Shown: in pieces, positions 22,985-31,047 of the stretch
Position numbering within the stretch: position 1 is the stretch's first letter
Layout of the letters: each line of letters starts with the position of its first letter
Assembly: GCF_009729415.1 (NCBI RefSeq)
Contig: NZ_MPKW01000018.1
Span: forward strand, 124,001-188,000
Source of the DNA: Mycolicibacterium sp. CBMA 234
Lineage (GTDB): Bacteria; Actinomycetota; Actinomycetes; Mycobacteriales; Mycobacteriaceae
DNA length: 64,000 nucleotides
Reading direction: 5' to 3'
The notes under the pieces: generated by a model
Told to the model about the DNA's origin: nothing
Database searches by the model: none
The model's input: only the letters and a program-made list of their open reading frames with translations
Made by a program: the position numbers and the translations under genes

Positions 22985-23394
22985 CGCACTCCGGATTCGG
23001 GGCAGACGCCTTCGGCGACCTTCCTGTCGATCTTCGACTGCTGGCCCAGGCCCTGATCGACAAGATCGATCCGGTGGTGCGGCTGTCGGTGGCCATGCTG
23101 GCCGACGGGGAGAACCCGAGCGACTGCCAGCAGATCTGGTGCCCGCTGTGCGCCCTGGCCGCGCTGGCCAACGACGAGCAGCATCCGCTGTTGACGGCCA
23201 TCGCCGAGCACAGCACCTCGCTGCTGGACGCGGTGCGCGCCGCGCTCGCCGATCAGGGGCCCGTCGGCCCCAATCCGGAGCCGCCGACCGATCCGTCCGG
23301 CCCCGGTGGCAAACACCGTCAGCCTGCCGAGCCGGACGAGCCGCCGTCCGGGCCGGGCCGTTATCAGCCCATCCCGGTATCTGTGGAGGAATAG
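22981..23394 (+). CDS. Small cysteine-containing protein (Rv2183c homologue)
   Basis: The protein has 137 residues. A helical N-terminal domain contains DCQQIWCPLCALAAL, a Cx5Cx2C pattern that may bind a metal. The last 50 residues are Pro/Gly/Asp-rich and likely disordered. The GTG at 22981 overlaps the ATPase stop (GTGA); an in-frame GTG at 22972 is an alternative. It is tightly coupled to the ArsA-like ATPase, which suggests the two work together. I do not recognise a function. Confidence 0.72.
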   Translation: MTHSGFGADAFGDLPVDLRLLAQALIDKIDPVVRLSVAMLADGENPSDCQQIWCPLCALAALANDEQHPLLTAIAEHSTSLLDAVRAALADQGPVGPNPEPPTDPSGPGGKHRQPAEPDEPPSGPGRYQPIPVSVEE

Positions 23395-23481
23395 TCAGTC
23401 CGCTGCGGGCTGTGGTCGGGCCGACAGTCGGTGGGTAAAGTTGTCGAGGGCACCGTCCGGGCGCCGTCAGCGGGAGGTTCG

Positions 23482-24183
23482 ATGTTCTACTGGCTCTACA
23501 AGTACATCCTGATGGGCCCGTTGCTGAGTTTTCTGGGTCGTCCGAAAGTCACTGGTCTGGAGTACGTTCCGGACCATGGCGCGGTCCTGCTGGCCAGCAA
23601 TCACCTGGCCGTCGCGGATAGCTTCTACCTGCCGCTGGTGCTGCGACGGCGGATCTTCTTCCTGGCCAAGGCCGAGTACTTCACCGGCACCGGCATCAAG
23701 GGCAAGCTGACCAAGTTCTTCTATTCGTCGTCCGGCCAGGTGCCCATCGACCGCACCGATGCCGATTCCGCGGCGGATGCGCTCAGAGCCGCGGCCAAGA
23801 TCCTGGACCAGGGCAAGCTGCTCGGCATGTACCCCGAGGGCACCCGCTCACCGGACGGAAAGCTCTACAAGGGCAAGACCGGCATGGCCCGCATCGCGCT
23901 CGAGACCGGCATCCCGGTCATCCCGGTCGCCATGATCAACACCGACGTGGTGAACCCGCCGGGAAGCAAGATGTGGCACTTCGGCCGTGTCGAGGTCAAG
24001 TTCGGCAAGCCGATGGATTTCCGCCGCTTCGAGGGCCTGGCCGGTAACCGGTTCATCGAGCGTGCCGTGATCGACGAGGTCATGTACGAGCTGATGCGGC
24101 TGTCGGGCCAGGAGTACGTCGACCTGTACGCGGCTGACGTCAAAGACGGCAAGACGCCGCCGCCCGTGATCAAAGCGAGCTAG
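23482..24183 (+). CDS. Glycerophosphate-type acyltransferase (PlsC family, Rv2182c homologue)
   Basis: The protein has 233 residues and sits at the inner membrane. The PlsC signature is complete: NHLAVAD (H41, D46), then GQVPIDR and PEGTRS, and PVIPVAMI. It transfers an acyl chain to glycerol-3-phosphate or its lyso derivative. The M. tuberculosis homologue has been described as PlsM, which I mention from memory. ATG 23482 follows GGGAGG; the frame is open 17 codons further upstream. It closes the run Rv2186c to Rv2182c. Confidence 0.85.
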   Translation: MFYWLYKYILMGPLLSFLGRPKVTGLEYVPDHGAVLLASNHLAVADSFYLPLVLRRRIFFLAKAEYFTGTGIKGKLTKFFYSSSGQVPIDRTDADSAADALRAAAKILDQGKLLGMYPEGTRSPDGKLYKGKTGMARIALETGIPVIPVAMINTDVVNPPGSKMWHFGRVEVKFGKPMDFRRFEGLAGNRFIERAVIDEVMYELMRLSGQEYVDLYAADVKDGKTPPPVIKAS

Positions 24184-24359
24184 CTCGTCAAACGTCACCG
24201 CGAATGTGCGGTGAGATTGCCCAAATCGCAGTTCCCATGACCTGGACGCACGCTCGTGACGTCGTCCGACGCGGTCTCATCGCGAATGTGCGCGCAGCCC
24301 TCCGCGACAGCGGTTTTCCGATCCCTGCGCACGCTCGTGAGGCCGGCGCTGACAATGGT
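24184..24359. repeat. Intergenic repeat pair built from TCrCGArcGTGCG-type half sites
   Basis: Two copies of an element of about 60 bp, offset by 81-82 bp (24199-24259 and 24281-24340), share their ends exactly: CGCGAATGTGCG at 24199 and 24281, and CGCACGCTCGTGA at 24247 and 24328. The interiors differ. The right end is close to the reverse complement of the left end, so each copy is a degenerate long palindrome. CACCGC-GAATGT-GCGGTG (about 24196-24213) adds a small hairpin. It lies between convergent genes and may act as a terminator. Confidence 0.55.
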
Positions 24360-25619
24360 TCAGTTCGTCGCCGGAACCTGGGCGACGTGCTCTGATTCGT
24401 CGGTCGCCGGGGCCGAGCGGCCAGTGATGGTGCCCGCAGCTGCGATGACGGCCAGCCCCCACCACACGTAGGAACTGCCGATCACCTGGCGCCACAGCGT
24501 GGCGTCGACCTCGTGGTGCTCGGGCAGCAGCCGGATCGGGGTGCAGACCAGGATGAAGGCGCCGATCGCGCTGACTGCGGCCAGGGTGGCGCTGCGTTCC
24601 CGGTAGGCGAGCACGACGAGCGTCACCATGGTCGGCAGCACCCACACCCAGTGGTGCGACCAGGACACCGGCGACACCACCAGCCCGAACATCGCCACGC
24701 ACATCAGTGCCAGCACCGGCTGGCCCAGCTTGAGCACCCGGTGTGCGGCCCACACCGTCAGCGCCAGCACGGCGAAGCACAGCAGCACCCACAGGATGAA
24801 CCTCGGGCCGGCGGCCATTCCCAACCGAGCCAGGGTGCCGGAGATGTTCTGGTTGGTGTTCAGCGTCGCGGTACCGATGCGGTCGGTGTTCCGGACGGTC
24901 TTGGTCCAGTACTCCCACGAGTCGCCCCACGCCAGCGCGAACGCGACAAGCGTGACCGCGACTGACGACGCCACCGTCGTCAGCAGGGCGCGGAAATCGC
25001 GACGCAGCAGGAAATAGAGGAGGAAGACGGCCGGCGTCAGCTTCAGGGCGATCGCGACGCCGAGGAGGATGCCGCGGGGCCATGGGGTGCGGCGGGGGAC
25101 GCAGTCGGCGATGACCAGGGTCATCAGGACGACGTTGATCTGGCCGAAGTTGAAGTTGGCGCGCACCGGTTCCAGGAACAGCACCGCCGGGCCGACGATG
25201 GCGACGGCCAGCCAGCAGCGTCGGGCCAGCGCTGATCCGCCGATCGTCGACTGCGGCCAGACATCCAGCCGGGTCAGCACCATCAGGACCGACACCAGCA
25301 ACAGCACGAACGTCGTGACCGTGATGGCGATGCTGGCCCCGGTCAGGGGGAGCCAGGCGAACGGCGCGAACATGATCGCGGCGAGCGGCGGGTAGGTGAA
25401 GGGCAGGTTGATCCCCGCCTGGGTGCGAAAGACCGTGCTCTCGATGTACAGCGGGGTGTTGTTCAGCCAGGCCCGGCCGCCCATCCGGTACACGTCGATA
25501 TCGATCCGGTACGGCGTATGGCCCAGCAGCCGCCAGGCGCCCCATATCAACGTCAACGTGGCTAGCAACTGCAACAGCCGCCAGGCAACGGTAGGCCACA
25601 CCCCGGGTCTGGTACGCAT
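24360..25619 (-). CDS. GT-C alpha-(1,2)-mannosyltransferase (GT87, Rv2181 homologue)
   Basis: The protein has 419 residues and about ten membrane segments. It is expected to add alpha-1,2-mannose branches to lipomannan and lipoarabinomannan from polyprenyl-phosphomannose on the outer face of the membrane. The GT-C acidic motif is seen in the first loop ([13 protein letters not shown]). The run [18 protein letters not shown] and the later [11 protein letters not shown] and [11 protein letters not shown] are typical of GT87. I start at ATG 25619; the frame is open far upstream but that part is antisense to the next gene. It is divergent from the Rv2180c homologue. Confidence 0.87.
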   Translation of the reverse strand: MRTRPGVWPTVAWRLLQLLATLTLIWGAWRLLGHTPYRIDIDVYRMGGRAWLNNTPLYIESTVFRTQAGINLPFTYPPLAAIMFAPFAWLPLTGASIAITVTTFVLLLVSVLMVLTRLDVWPQSTIGGSALARRCWLAVAIVGPAVLFLEPVRANFNFGQINVVLMTLVIADCVPRRTPWPRGILLGVAIALKLTPAVFLLYFLLRRDFRALLTTVASSVAVTLVAFALAWGDSWEYWTKTVRNTDRIGTATLNTNQNISGTLARLGMAAGPRFILWVLLCFAVLALTVWAAHRVLKLGQPVLALMCVAMFGLVVSPVSWSHHWVWVLPTMVTLVVLAYRERSATLAAVSAIGAFILVCTPIRLLPEHHEVDATLWRQVIGSSYVWWGLAVIAAAGTITGRSAPATDESEHVAQVPATN

Positions 25620-25703
25620 CTCGCCGGACAGCCTATCGGGGGGACCGGCGCGTCGGTGCCCTGCGGGGCGGTGACACGCGTACACCGGCGTAAGTTTCTG
25701 GCC

Positions 25704-26570
25704 GTGCGGTCGCCCATACCTGCGGAGTTCGTGTCCAGCGGACGACTGCCGCTGCTGTGGTGCCTGGTTGCGTTCATCCTGACGTTTTTCGTCACGCGCA
25801 CCGTGGTGCGGTACATCCGGGCAAACGCCGAAAACCCGGCGCCGCGCAAGTGGTGGCAGCCGCGCAACATCGGCCACGGCGGTCTGCACATCCACCATGT
25901 GGTGATCGGTGTGGTGCTGGTGATGCTCTCCGGGGTGACGATGGTGACGCTGGCGGTCGACGGCGGCGTGCCTGAATTCACCGTCGCGGCAGTCTTTTTC
26001 GGTATCGGCGCGGCGCTGGTCCTGGACGAGTTCGCGCTGATCCTGCACCTGTCGGATGTGTACTGGGCCGAGGACGGCCGGACGTCGGTGGACGCGGTGT
26101 TCGTCGCGGTGGCGGTGGCGGGTCTGCTGGTGTTGGGGTTCAACCCGCTGTCGTTCTTCGACATCACGGTCTGGCGGACTGACCAGAACGTGGCGGCCCG
26201 GCTCGTCGTGGTGGCGCTGGCCGCTGTCACTCTGGGGCTCGCGGTCATCGTGCTGCTCAAGGGCAAGGTGTGGACCGGCCTGATTGGGATGTTCATCACA
26301 CCGCTGCTGGTCATCGGGGCGATCCGGTTGTCGCGGCCACACGCGCCCTGGGCGCGCTGGCGGTACACCAGCCGTCCGCGCAAGATGCACAAGGCACTTG
26401 AACGGGAGCGGTGGTTTCGGCGTCCGGTGGTGCAGGCGAAGCTGTGGTTACAAGATGCGATTGCCGGTATGCCAAAGTTTCCCGACGACGCGGCCGTGGA
26501 TAAACAACTCGACCGCGAGATCCATGCGGCACCCGCGCCGCCGGACCGAATGCCCTCTGAAGTGGGCTGA
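25704..26570 (+). CDS. Integral membrane protein (Rv2180c homologue)
   Basis: The protein has 288 residues and about seven hydrophobic segments. The first loop carries the His-rich motif [13 protein letters not shown], which could bind a metal or haem, and a second conserved-looking piece is [15 protein letters not shown]. The C-terminal 80 residues are basic and cytoplasmic. I choose GTG 25704 as start; the frame is open to 25656. It is divergent from the mannosyltransferase gene and followed after 17 bp by the RNase AS gene. Function unknown. Confidence 0.75.
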   Translation: MRSPIPAEFVSSGRLPLLWCLVAFILTFFVTRTVVRYIRANAENPAPRKWWQPRNIGHGGLHIHHVVIGVVLVMLSGVTMVTLAVDGGVPEFTVAAVFFGIGAALVLDEFALILHLSDVYWAEDGRTSVDAVFVAVAVAGLLVLGFNPLSFFDITVWRTDQNVAARLVVVALAAVTLGLAVIVLLKGKVWTGLIGMFITPLLVIGAIRLSRPHAPWARWRYTSRPRKMHKALERERWFRRPVVQAKLWLQDAIAGMPKFPDDAAVDKQLDREIHAAPAPPDRMPSEVG

Positions 26571-26587
26571 ATGAAGTGGTTGCCTGA

Positions 26588-27082
26588 ATGAAGTTCTTTT
26601 ACGACACCGAGTTCATCGACGACGGCCGCACCATCGAGCTGATCTCGATCGGTGTGGCCGCCGAGGACGGACGCGAGTACTACGCCGTCTCCTCGGAGTT
26701 CGACCCGGACCGGGCGGGCTCGTGGGTGCGCAAGAACGTGCTGCCCAAGCTGCCGTCACCGGCGTCGAAGGTGTGGCGGTCGCGCCGACAGATCCGGTCG
26801 GAGCTGGAGGACTTCTTCAACATCGACGGTGACGAGCCCATCGAGCTGTGGGCCTGGGTCGGCGCCTACGACCACGTGGTGCTGTGCCAGCTGTGGGGTC
26901 CGATGGCTGATCTGCCGCCGGCCATGCCGCGCTTCACTCGCGAGCTGCGGCAGTTCTGGGAGGACTGCGGTAGCCCGCGGATGCCACCGCGGCCGCGTGA
27001 TTCGCACGACGCGCTGGTCGACGCCCGGCACAACCTGGAGCGCTACCAGTTGATCGCCGAAATGATGACGGCGCCTCGATAA
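26588..27082 (+). CDS. RNase AS, polyadenylate-specific 3'-5' exoribonuclease
   Basis: The protein (164 residues) is a small DEDDh exonuclease homologous to M. tuberculosis Rv2179c, the founding member of the RNase AS family, which degrades poly(A) RNA. The first two acidic residues are in FFYDTEFID (D6, E8), WAWVGAYDHVVL supplies the middle Asp, and the closing motif is DSHDALVDARHN. In M. tuberculosis the next gene is aroG; here an 11-kb copper island intervenes. It is convergent with the CopC-CopD gene, 13 bp away. Confidence 0.88.
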   Translation: MKFFYDTEFIDDGRTIELISIGVAAEDGREYYAVSSEFDPDRAGSWVRKNVLPKLPSPASKVWRSRRQIRSELEDFFNIDGDEPIELWAWVGAYDHVVLCQLWGPMADLPPAMPRFTRELRQFWEDCGSPRMPPRPRDSHDALVDARHNLERYQLIAEMMTAPR

Positions 27083-27095
27083 GTTTCAGCCCACG

Positions 27096-28562
27096 TCACC
27101 AGGCGCGGAACGGCACGCTGGTCACGGCGGTGTCGTTCGGGCCGAACTGGACCGTCAGCTGCAACGTCCACAGCCCGGGCCGCGGCGCGGTGGCGTAAGT
27201 GCTGTGCCAGCGGCCGTCCGGGCCCGCGGTGAAGCGCACTGGCAGCGAGGCGATCTCGGCGCTGGACAGGGTGCCGCGGAGGCCGAGGACTCGAGTGCCG
27301 CCGACGACAGTCACGTCCACGGGGATGGCGCCGCGCCGCGTGGTGGCGAGGTGCACCTGAGCCTGGCGGCCCTGGTCCAGGGCGGCGGTCGCGGTCAGTT
27401 CGGGGCCGTAGGTGGTGCGGGCCGGCGGCTCGCCGGTAAGCACCGTGGTCACCAGCAGCACCAGCACCGCGAGCGCGGTTTCCACCGGCACAGTGCGTCG
27501 CAGCCGCTCCGGGGTCAGTCGACGTCGGCCCAGGTATGCCAAGCCAAGCATCAGGGTCACGAGAAAAACCTTGGCGCACAACGCCATTCCGTAGCCGGTG
27601 GACCACAGTGACTCGATGGGCGAAACCTGCCGCCAGGCCTGGTACTCACCGCTGAGCAGAACCGCCGCGACGCAGCCGAACGCTACCCGGGACCAGCGCT
27701 GCAGTTCGTCGGTTCGGCGGCCGGGCAGCACGACGAGCGCCAGCACGCAGAGCCCGCCCAGCCACACCGCCATAGCCACCAGGTGCACGGTGGTGACGGC
27801 GGTGGCCAACCACGGATCCGGCCCTGCCGCGGCATGACCGGATGCCGCGATGGTGACCGCGAGACCGGCGCCGACGACGACGAACAGGGGAGTGCCGGCC
27901 CGGGCGCCTCGCACCAGCGCCACTGCCGCGACGCCGAGCAGCGCGACCAGCCAGGCGCGGGTAGCGCTGGTGTCGATGACGGTCGCGGCGGCCAACAACA
28001 CCCAGCCGGCACCGGCCAGGATGCGGGTCCGCCGCAGCGCCAGAGCCCAACCCCAGACCAGGCGGCACGCCGCCAGCACGCCGAGGCACAGCACCAGGCC
28101 GGCGTACCGGAGGCCGCGGGCCACATCCGCTGCCGCCGATGAGGAAGCGACCGGATGGATTTGCGGCGGCGCGTCCGGGGCCTGCTGCACACCGAAGGTC
28201 ACCGAACCGGACACCTCATGGCCGTCGGCGGAGATCAGTCGCCACGTGGCGGTGTAGCTGCCGCGCGGCAGGCTCGGCGGCAGCTCCAGCTCGACAGTGG
28301 TGTTGCCCGGCTGCAGCCGCACGCCGCGGTCGACCTGACTGCCGGATTCCGAAATCACCTGTACCGCAGCGGGAATCAGGCGCACGGCTTCGTCGAAGGT
28401 GAGCGTGACGCGCGTCGGCGCGGACGGCAGCGTCGTACCGTCAACCGGATCGCTGTAGACGAGGACGGCGTGCGCGTACGCCGGGGCGGCGGTCAGGGTA
28501 GGCAGCAGTACCGCGAGCAGAGCCGCAAGCAGGACGACCGGTAGCGCTGCGACCGATCTCAA
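27096..28562 (-). CDS. CopC-CopD fusion, copper-binding and membrane copper transport protein (YcnJ-like)
   Basis: The protein has 488 residues. A signal peptide ends at APAYA so the mature protein starts with H31, the histidine that forms the Cu(II) brace in CopC. The CopC beta domain follows (SDPVDGTTLPSAPTRVTLTF, ISADGHEVSGSVTFGV), then about eight CopD membrane segments with the VHLVAMAVWLGGL motif. A third, beta-rich domain of about 100 residues closes it. The fold predicts copper capture outside the membrane and import. The TTG start overlaps the ycnI stop (TTGA), so the two proteins are made together. Confidence 0.88.
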   Translation of the reverse strand: MRSVAALPVVLLAALLAVLLPTLTAAPAYAHAVLVYSDPVDGTTLPSAPTRVTLTFDEAVRLIPAAVQVISESGSQVDRGVRLQPGNTTVELELPPSLPRGSYTATWRLISADGHEVSGSVTFGVQQAPDAPPQIHPVASSSAAADVARGLRYAGLVLCLGVLAACRLVWGWALALRRTRILAGAGWVLLAAATVIDTSATRAWLVALLGVAAVALVRGARAGTPLFVVVGAGLAVTIAASGHAAAGPDPWLATAVTTVHLVAMAVWLGGLCVLALVVLPGRRTDELQRWSRVAFGCVAAVLLSGEYQAWRQVSPIESLWSTGYGMALCAKVFLVTLMLGLAYLGRRRLTPERLRRTVPVETALAVLVLLVTTVLTGEPPARTTYGPELTATAALDQGRQAQVHLATTRRGAIPVDVTVVGGTRVLGLRGTLSSAEIASLPVRFTAGPDGRWHSTYATAPRPGLWTLQLTVQFGPNDTAVTSVPFRAW

Positions 28563-29230
28563 TTCTTTCGTCGTGACAACGCCAGGTTAGCGATGCCCAG
28601 CAGCAGTGCGATCACCGACACCGCCAGTGCCGTCAGGCCCGGCCAGGCCGGCGTGGCGGACGGCTGGGCCGCCGCTGCCGGGGCGTCATGCTCGGCCCCG
28701 GCAGCCGGCTTGAGGTGCACGGTGGGGGCCGGGTGCTCCGGCTCGGATTGCCCGGTGACAGCCTTCTCGTTCCAGTTCACGACCTTGCCGTCGCTGTAGG
28801 TCTGCGCCGCGGGCAGCGACAGCGATTCGGTCTTGGGCAGCGGGCCCGCCGAGATGCTGAAGGTGTCGAACTGCCCCGGCGCAATGGCGGCCTGCGGCGC
28901 CGTCGCCTTCCATTCGACGGTCGAGATGTATTCGGTGATCTCGTTGCCGTCGTCATCCTTCTGCGGGCTGGCCAGTTTCTTCTTGGTGACGGTGGCGGTC
29001 CAGCCGGGCTTCTGCTGCGTGCTGACCGAGACAATCGGCTGGTCGTCGGGCAGGGTGACCAGCAGGTCGGTGGTGGAGGCGGTGTCCGATTCGGTCGGGA
29101 CGCGGAACGTCACCACACCCCAGCCGCCCTGGGCGCCGTCGGAGGTGGCCTTGACGTGGGCCGACGCCGGAGCGGCGAGCGCAACGGCGCAGGCGGCCGT
29201 CGCGGTGACGGCGGCGAAGGTGCGAAGCAT
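28559..29230 (-). CDS. ycnI: YcnI-type copper-binding protein (DUF1775)
   Basis: The protein has 223 residues. A signal peptide ends at APASA so the mature N-terminus is H25 (HVKATSD), the histidine used by YcnI for a mono-histidine copper site. The DUF1775 body has VTFRVPTESDTASTTDL, KPGWTATV and a C-terminal membrane anchor (about residues 195-217) ending in SRRKN. It likely passes or chaperones copper for the downstream CopC-CopD protein, as in Bacillus ycnKJI. It lies 28 bp after the first DUF5134 gene and has a modest ribosome site (GAGAGGA). Confidence 0.88.
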   Translation of the reverse strand: MLRTFAAVTATAACAVALAAPASAHVKATSDGAQGGWGVVTFRVPTESDTASTTDLLVTLPDDQPIVSVSTQQKPGWTATVTKKKLASPQKDDDGNEITEYISTVEWKATAPQAAIAPGQFDTFSISAGPLPKTESLSLPAAQTYSDGKVVNWNEKAVTGQSEPEHPAPTVHLKPAAGAEHDAPAAAAQPSATPAWPGLTALAVSVIALLLGIANLALSRRKN

Positions 29231-29258
29231 GGTGTCCTCTCGGAGTGGGTAGACGGGG

Positions 29259-29828
29259 TCAGATGGCCATGACGGCGAACGAGGCGCTCATTCCGAGCGC
29301 CATGAGCAGGTCGGCGTACGGGCGCTGCGGCCCGCGCACCAGCAGGTAGAACCACCACAGCGTGGCGGCGCAGAACCCCGCCGCCAGCACGGTGCACACC
29401 ACGGTGAGCCAGACCGGGGTACTCACCGCGATAGCGCCGTGACTCACGTGCGCGCCGTGGTGCCCGGACGCGACGGTTTCCGGGCTGGCCGTCGCCACCG
29501 GAAGCCCGGCGTTCGGCGCCATGAGCAGGCCCATCAGCGCCATCGCGGCCATCATCGTGCAGTGATAGACGGGGTGCGGCAGCTCGAACCCGAAGAGCGC
29601 CAGGTAGGCGAAGTACAGCGCGCCGGCGGTGAACACCAGGACGTACAGCAGCGGCGACACCCGCATGCCGACGGGCCACAGCATCGCGATCATGGCCACC
29701 GATGCCAGCGCATGCAGCGCCCCGACGCCGCGCTGCCCGCGCGCCCGCCACCCGGCGCCCGCGAACAGCAGCGCCGCCAGCGCGAACACTGCGGTCAGCG
29801 CCCAGCGCAGGGCGGAGTCGGCGATCAC
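29259..29828 (-). CDS. DUF5134 membrane protein, copy 1
   Basis: The protein has 189 residues and about five membrane segments. A polar loop in the middle contains HHGAHVSHG, and VYHCTMMAAMALMGLLMAP precedes it; His and Met residues suggest metal contact. It is paralogous in layout to the protein at 36808-37464. The GTG start lies 8 bases behind the -10 of a SigC-type promoter, so its mRNA is probably leaderless. It heads the DUF5134-ycnI-copCD unit. Function unknown; copper handling is inferred from the island. Confidence 0.78.
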   Translation of the reverse strand: MIADSALRWALTAVFALAALLFAGAGWRARGQRGVGALHALASVAMIAMLWPVGMRVSPLLYVLVFTAGALYFAYLALFGFELPHPVYHCTMMAAMALMGLLMAPNAGLPVATASPETVASGHHGAHVSHGAIAVSTPVWLTVVCTVLAAGFCAATLWWFYLLVRGPQRPYADLLMALGMSASFAVMAI

Positions 29829-29836
29829 GTTGTCAT

Positions 29837-29865
29837 TAGTCGGATGAAACTGGGGTTCAGTTCCC
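29837..29865 (-). promoter_or_regulatory. SigC-type promoter of the DUF5134-ycnI-copCD operon
   Basis: On the minus strand GGGAAC (29865-29860), 17 bases, then CGACTA (29842-29837). The -10 continues as CGACTAATG, identical to the promoter at 35376. The GTG start of DUF5134 copy 1 follows 8 bases later. Confidence 0.65.
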
Positions 29866-30315
29866 GGAACCCTTGGCCCGCATGTCGGGTTGCGATCGGT
29901 CCAGCGGTGTCAGCGCCACACCGAGCCAGCAGACGGCCAGGACTGCGGCTGCCAGGAAGCCGGCCAGCGGCCACCACACGGGTACCCGGGCCGGCGACGT
30001 CTGGCACCACCAGACTGCGCCGAATCCCGCCGCGGTGGCGACGCCCGACAAGTACAACGCCGCGCAACACACGCGAAACCGCTTGCGCCACAGGGCTGTT
30101 GCCGACGCCACTGTGGCGAGCGTGAACAGCACGGCGATGACCTTCAGTACCCACCGATGGGTTTCAGACCAGCAGACTCCGGCGGACACCGCGAGCACGA
30201 CGACCGCGGCAGCGGCGGGGTAGCGGCGCGCGGGACCGATCCAGACTTCGTCGAACACCCGTCGCCCGATGGCGCTCAAGGTGTTTTCGAGGTCGATGGT
30301 GTGGCGGGTAGACAA
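29857..30315 (-). CDS. Small integral membrane protein of the copper island
   Basis: The protein has 152 residues. An amphipathic N-terminus (HTIDLENTLSAIGRRVFDEVW) is followed by about four membrane segments. Cysteines occur at GVCWSETH, RVCCAALY, VWWCQT and LAVCWLG, many for a protein this size in this genome. I prefer TTG 30315 because GGAG lies 6 bases upstream; the in-frame TTG at 30321 is too close to that site. A SigC-type promoter precedes it, just behind sigC. I do not recognise the family. Confidence 0.65.
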   Translation of the reverse strand: MSTRHTIDLENTLSAIGRRVFDEVWIGPARRYPAAAAVVVLAVSAGVCWSETHRWVLKVIAVLFTLATVASATALWRKRFRVCCAALYLSGVATAAGFGAVWWCQTSPARVPVWWPLAGFLAAAVLAVCWLGVALTPLDRSQPDMRAKGSGN

Positions 30316-30356
30316 GCCCAACTCCGTTCAGTCTGCAAGAAACTCTCTCACAGAGT

Positions 30357-30385
30357 TGGTCGGACAAACGGCGGCGCAGGTTCCG
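30357..30385 (-). promoter_or_regulatory. SigC-type promoter behind sigC
   Basis: On the minus strand CGGAAC (30385-30380), 17 bases, then CGACCA (30362-30357). It begins 8 bp after the sigC stop and faces the small membrane-protein gene. A hairpin AACTCT-CTCAC-AGAGTT (30341-30357) overlaps the expected transcript start. Confidence 0.6.
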
Positions 30386-30392
30386 CGCCGGA

Positions 30393-30959
30393 TCAGCCCG
30401 CGCTTTGGTCCTGGTTCCCTGCGCGCAGCAGGTCGTCGCGCGCTCGTGCCACCCGGGACCGGATGGTGCCGACGGGGCAGCCGCACACTTCGGCGGCTTC
30501 GGCGTACGACAGGCCGAGCACCTGGGTGAGCAGTAGGGCGTCGCGGCGGTCGGTGTCCAGGCCGTCCAGCAGCACCCGGATTTCGACGATGTCCTCGAAC
30601 CGGGCGGAACTCTGGCGACGCAGCTCGGCTGCGTTCTCGATTGCTTCGGGTTCGATCCCCGAGACCGTCCGGGGCCGGGCCTGCTTACGCCGGATCTGGT
30701 CCACCACCACGCGCCGCGCGATCGACAACAGCCAGGTCCGGGCCGTCGACCGGCCGGAGAAGCGGGGCAGTGAGCCCAGCGCCCGCAGGTAGGTCTCCTG
30801 GGTCAGATCGTCAGCGCTGGACGGCTCGGCGAGGTAGGCAACGGTACGCCAGACATCGCGCTGGGTAGCCTTGATGAACTGGTCCAACGCGGCACGATCA
30901 CCTCGTCCGGCGGCCAGCGCCAGCTGGGTGACCTGATCGTCGTCGCCGCGGAAACTCAC
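30393..30959 (-). CDS. sigC: ECF RNA polymerase sigma factor SigC
   Basis: SigC (188 residues) directs RNA polymerase to a small promoter set; in M. tuberculosis it is tied to copper acquisition. Region 2 is seen in [20 protein letters not shown] and region 4 in [20 protein letters not shown] followed by [18 protein letters not shown]. The protein closely matches my memory of M. tuberculosis SigC (Rv2069), including ALEAFIKATQ-like and RTWLLSIAR blocks. I start at GTG 30959: a TATGGT -10 lies 6 bases upstream, which points to a leaderless mRNA. The frame is open 30 codons upstream. In M. tuberculosis sigC is not beside copper genes. Confidence 0.9.
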   Translation of the reverse strand: MSFRGDDDQVTQLALAAGRGDRAALDQFIKATQRDVWRTVAYLAEPSSADDLTQETYLRALGSLPRFSGRSTARTWLLSIARRVVVDQIRRKQARPRTVSGIEPEAIENAAELRRQSSARFEDIVEIRVLLDGLDTDRRDALLLTQVLGLSYAEAAEVCGCPVGTIRSRVARARDDLLRAGNQDQSAG

Positions 30960-30965
30960 GGCCCG

Positions 30966-30986
30966 ACCATAGCGGACGGATCCGTC
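30966..30986. promoter_or_regulatory. sigC housekeeping-type -10 and a 12-bp palindrome
   Basis: TATGGT on the minus strand (30971-30966) lies 6 bases from the sigC GTG. Next to it is the perfect palindrome GACGGATCCGTC (30975-30986), which abuts the -35 of the ctpB promoter. It sits where a repressor could act on both genes. No regulator is identified. Confidence 0.5.
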
Positions 30987-31015
30987 GGGAACTGACGGCC
31001 GGTGCGGCGCGACCA
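30987..31015 (+). promoter_or_regulatory. SigC-type promoter of ctpB
   Basis: GGGAAC (30987-30992), 17 bases, then CGACCA (31010-31015). A leader of about 25 bases with GAAGGAG leads to ATG 31048. A GGATG-AGA-CATCC repeat (31018-31030) covers the expected start of transcription. Confidence 0.65.
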
Positions 31016-31047
31016 ATGGATGAGACATCCGCACATGAAGGAGAAAC

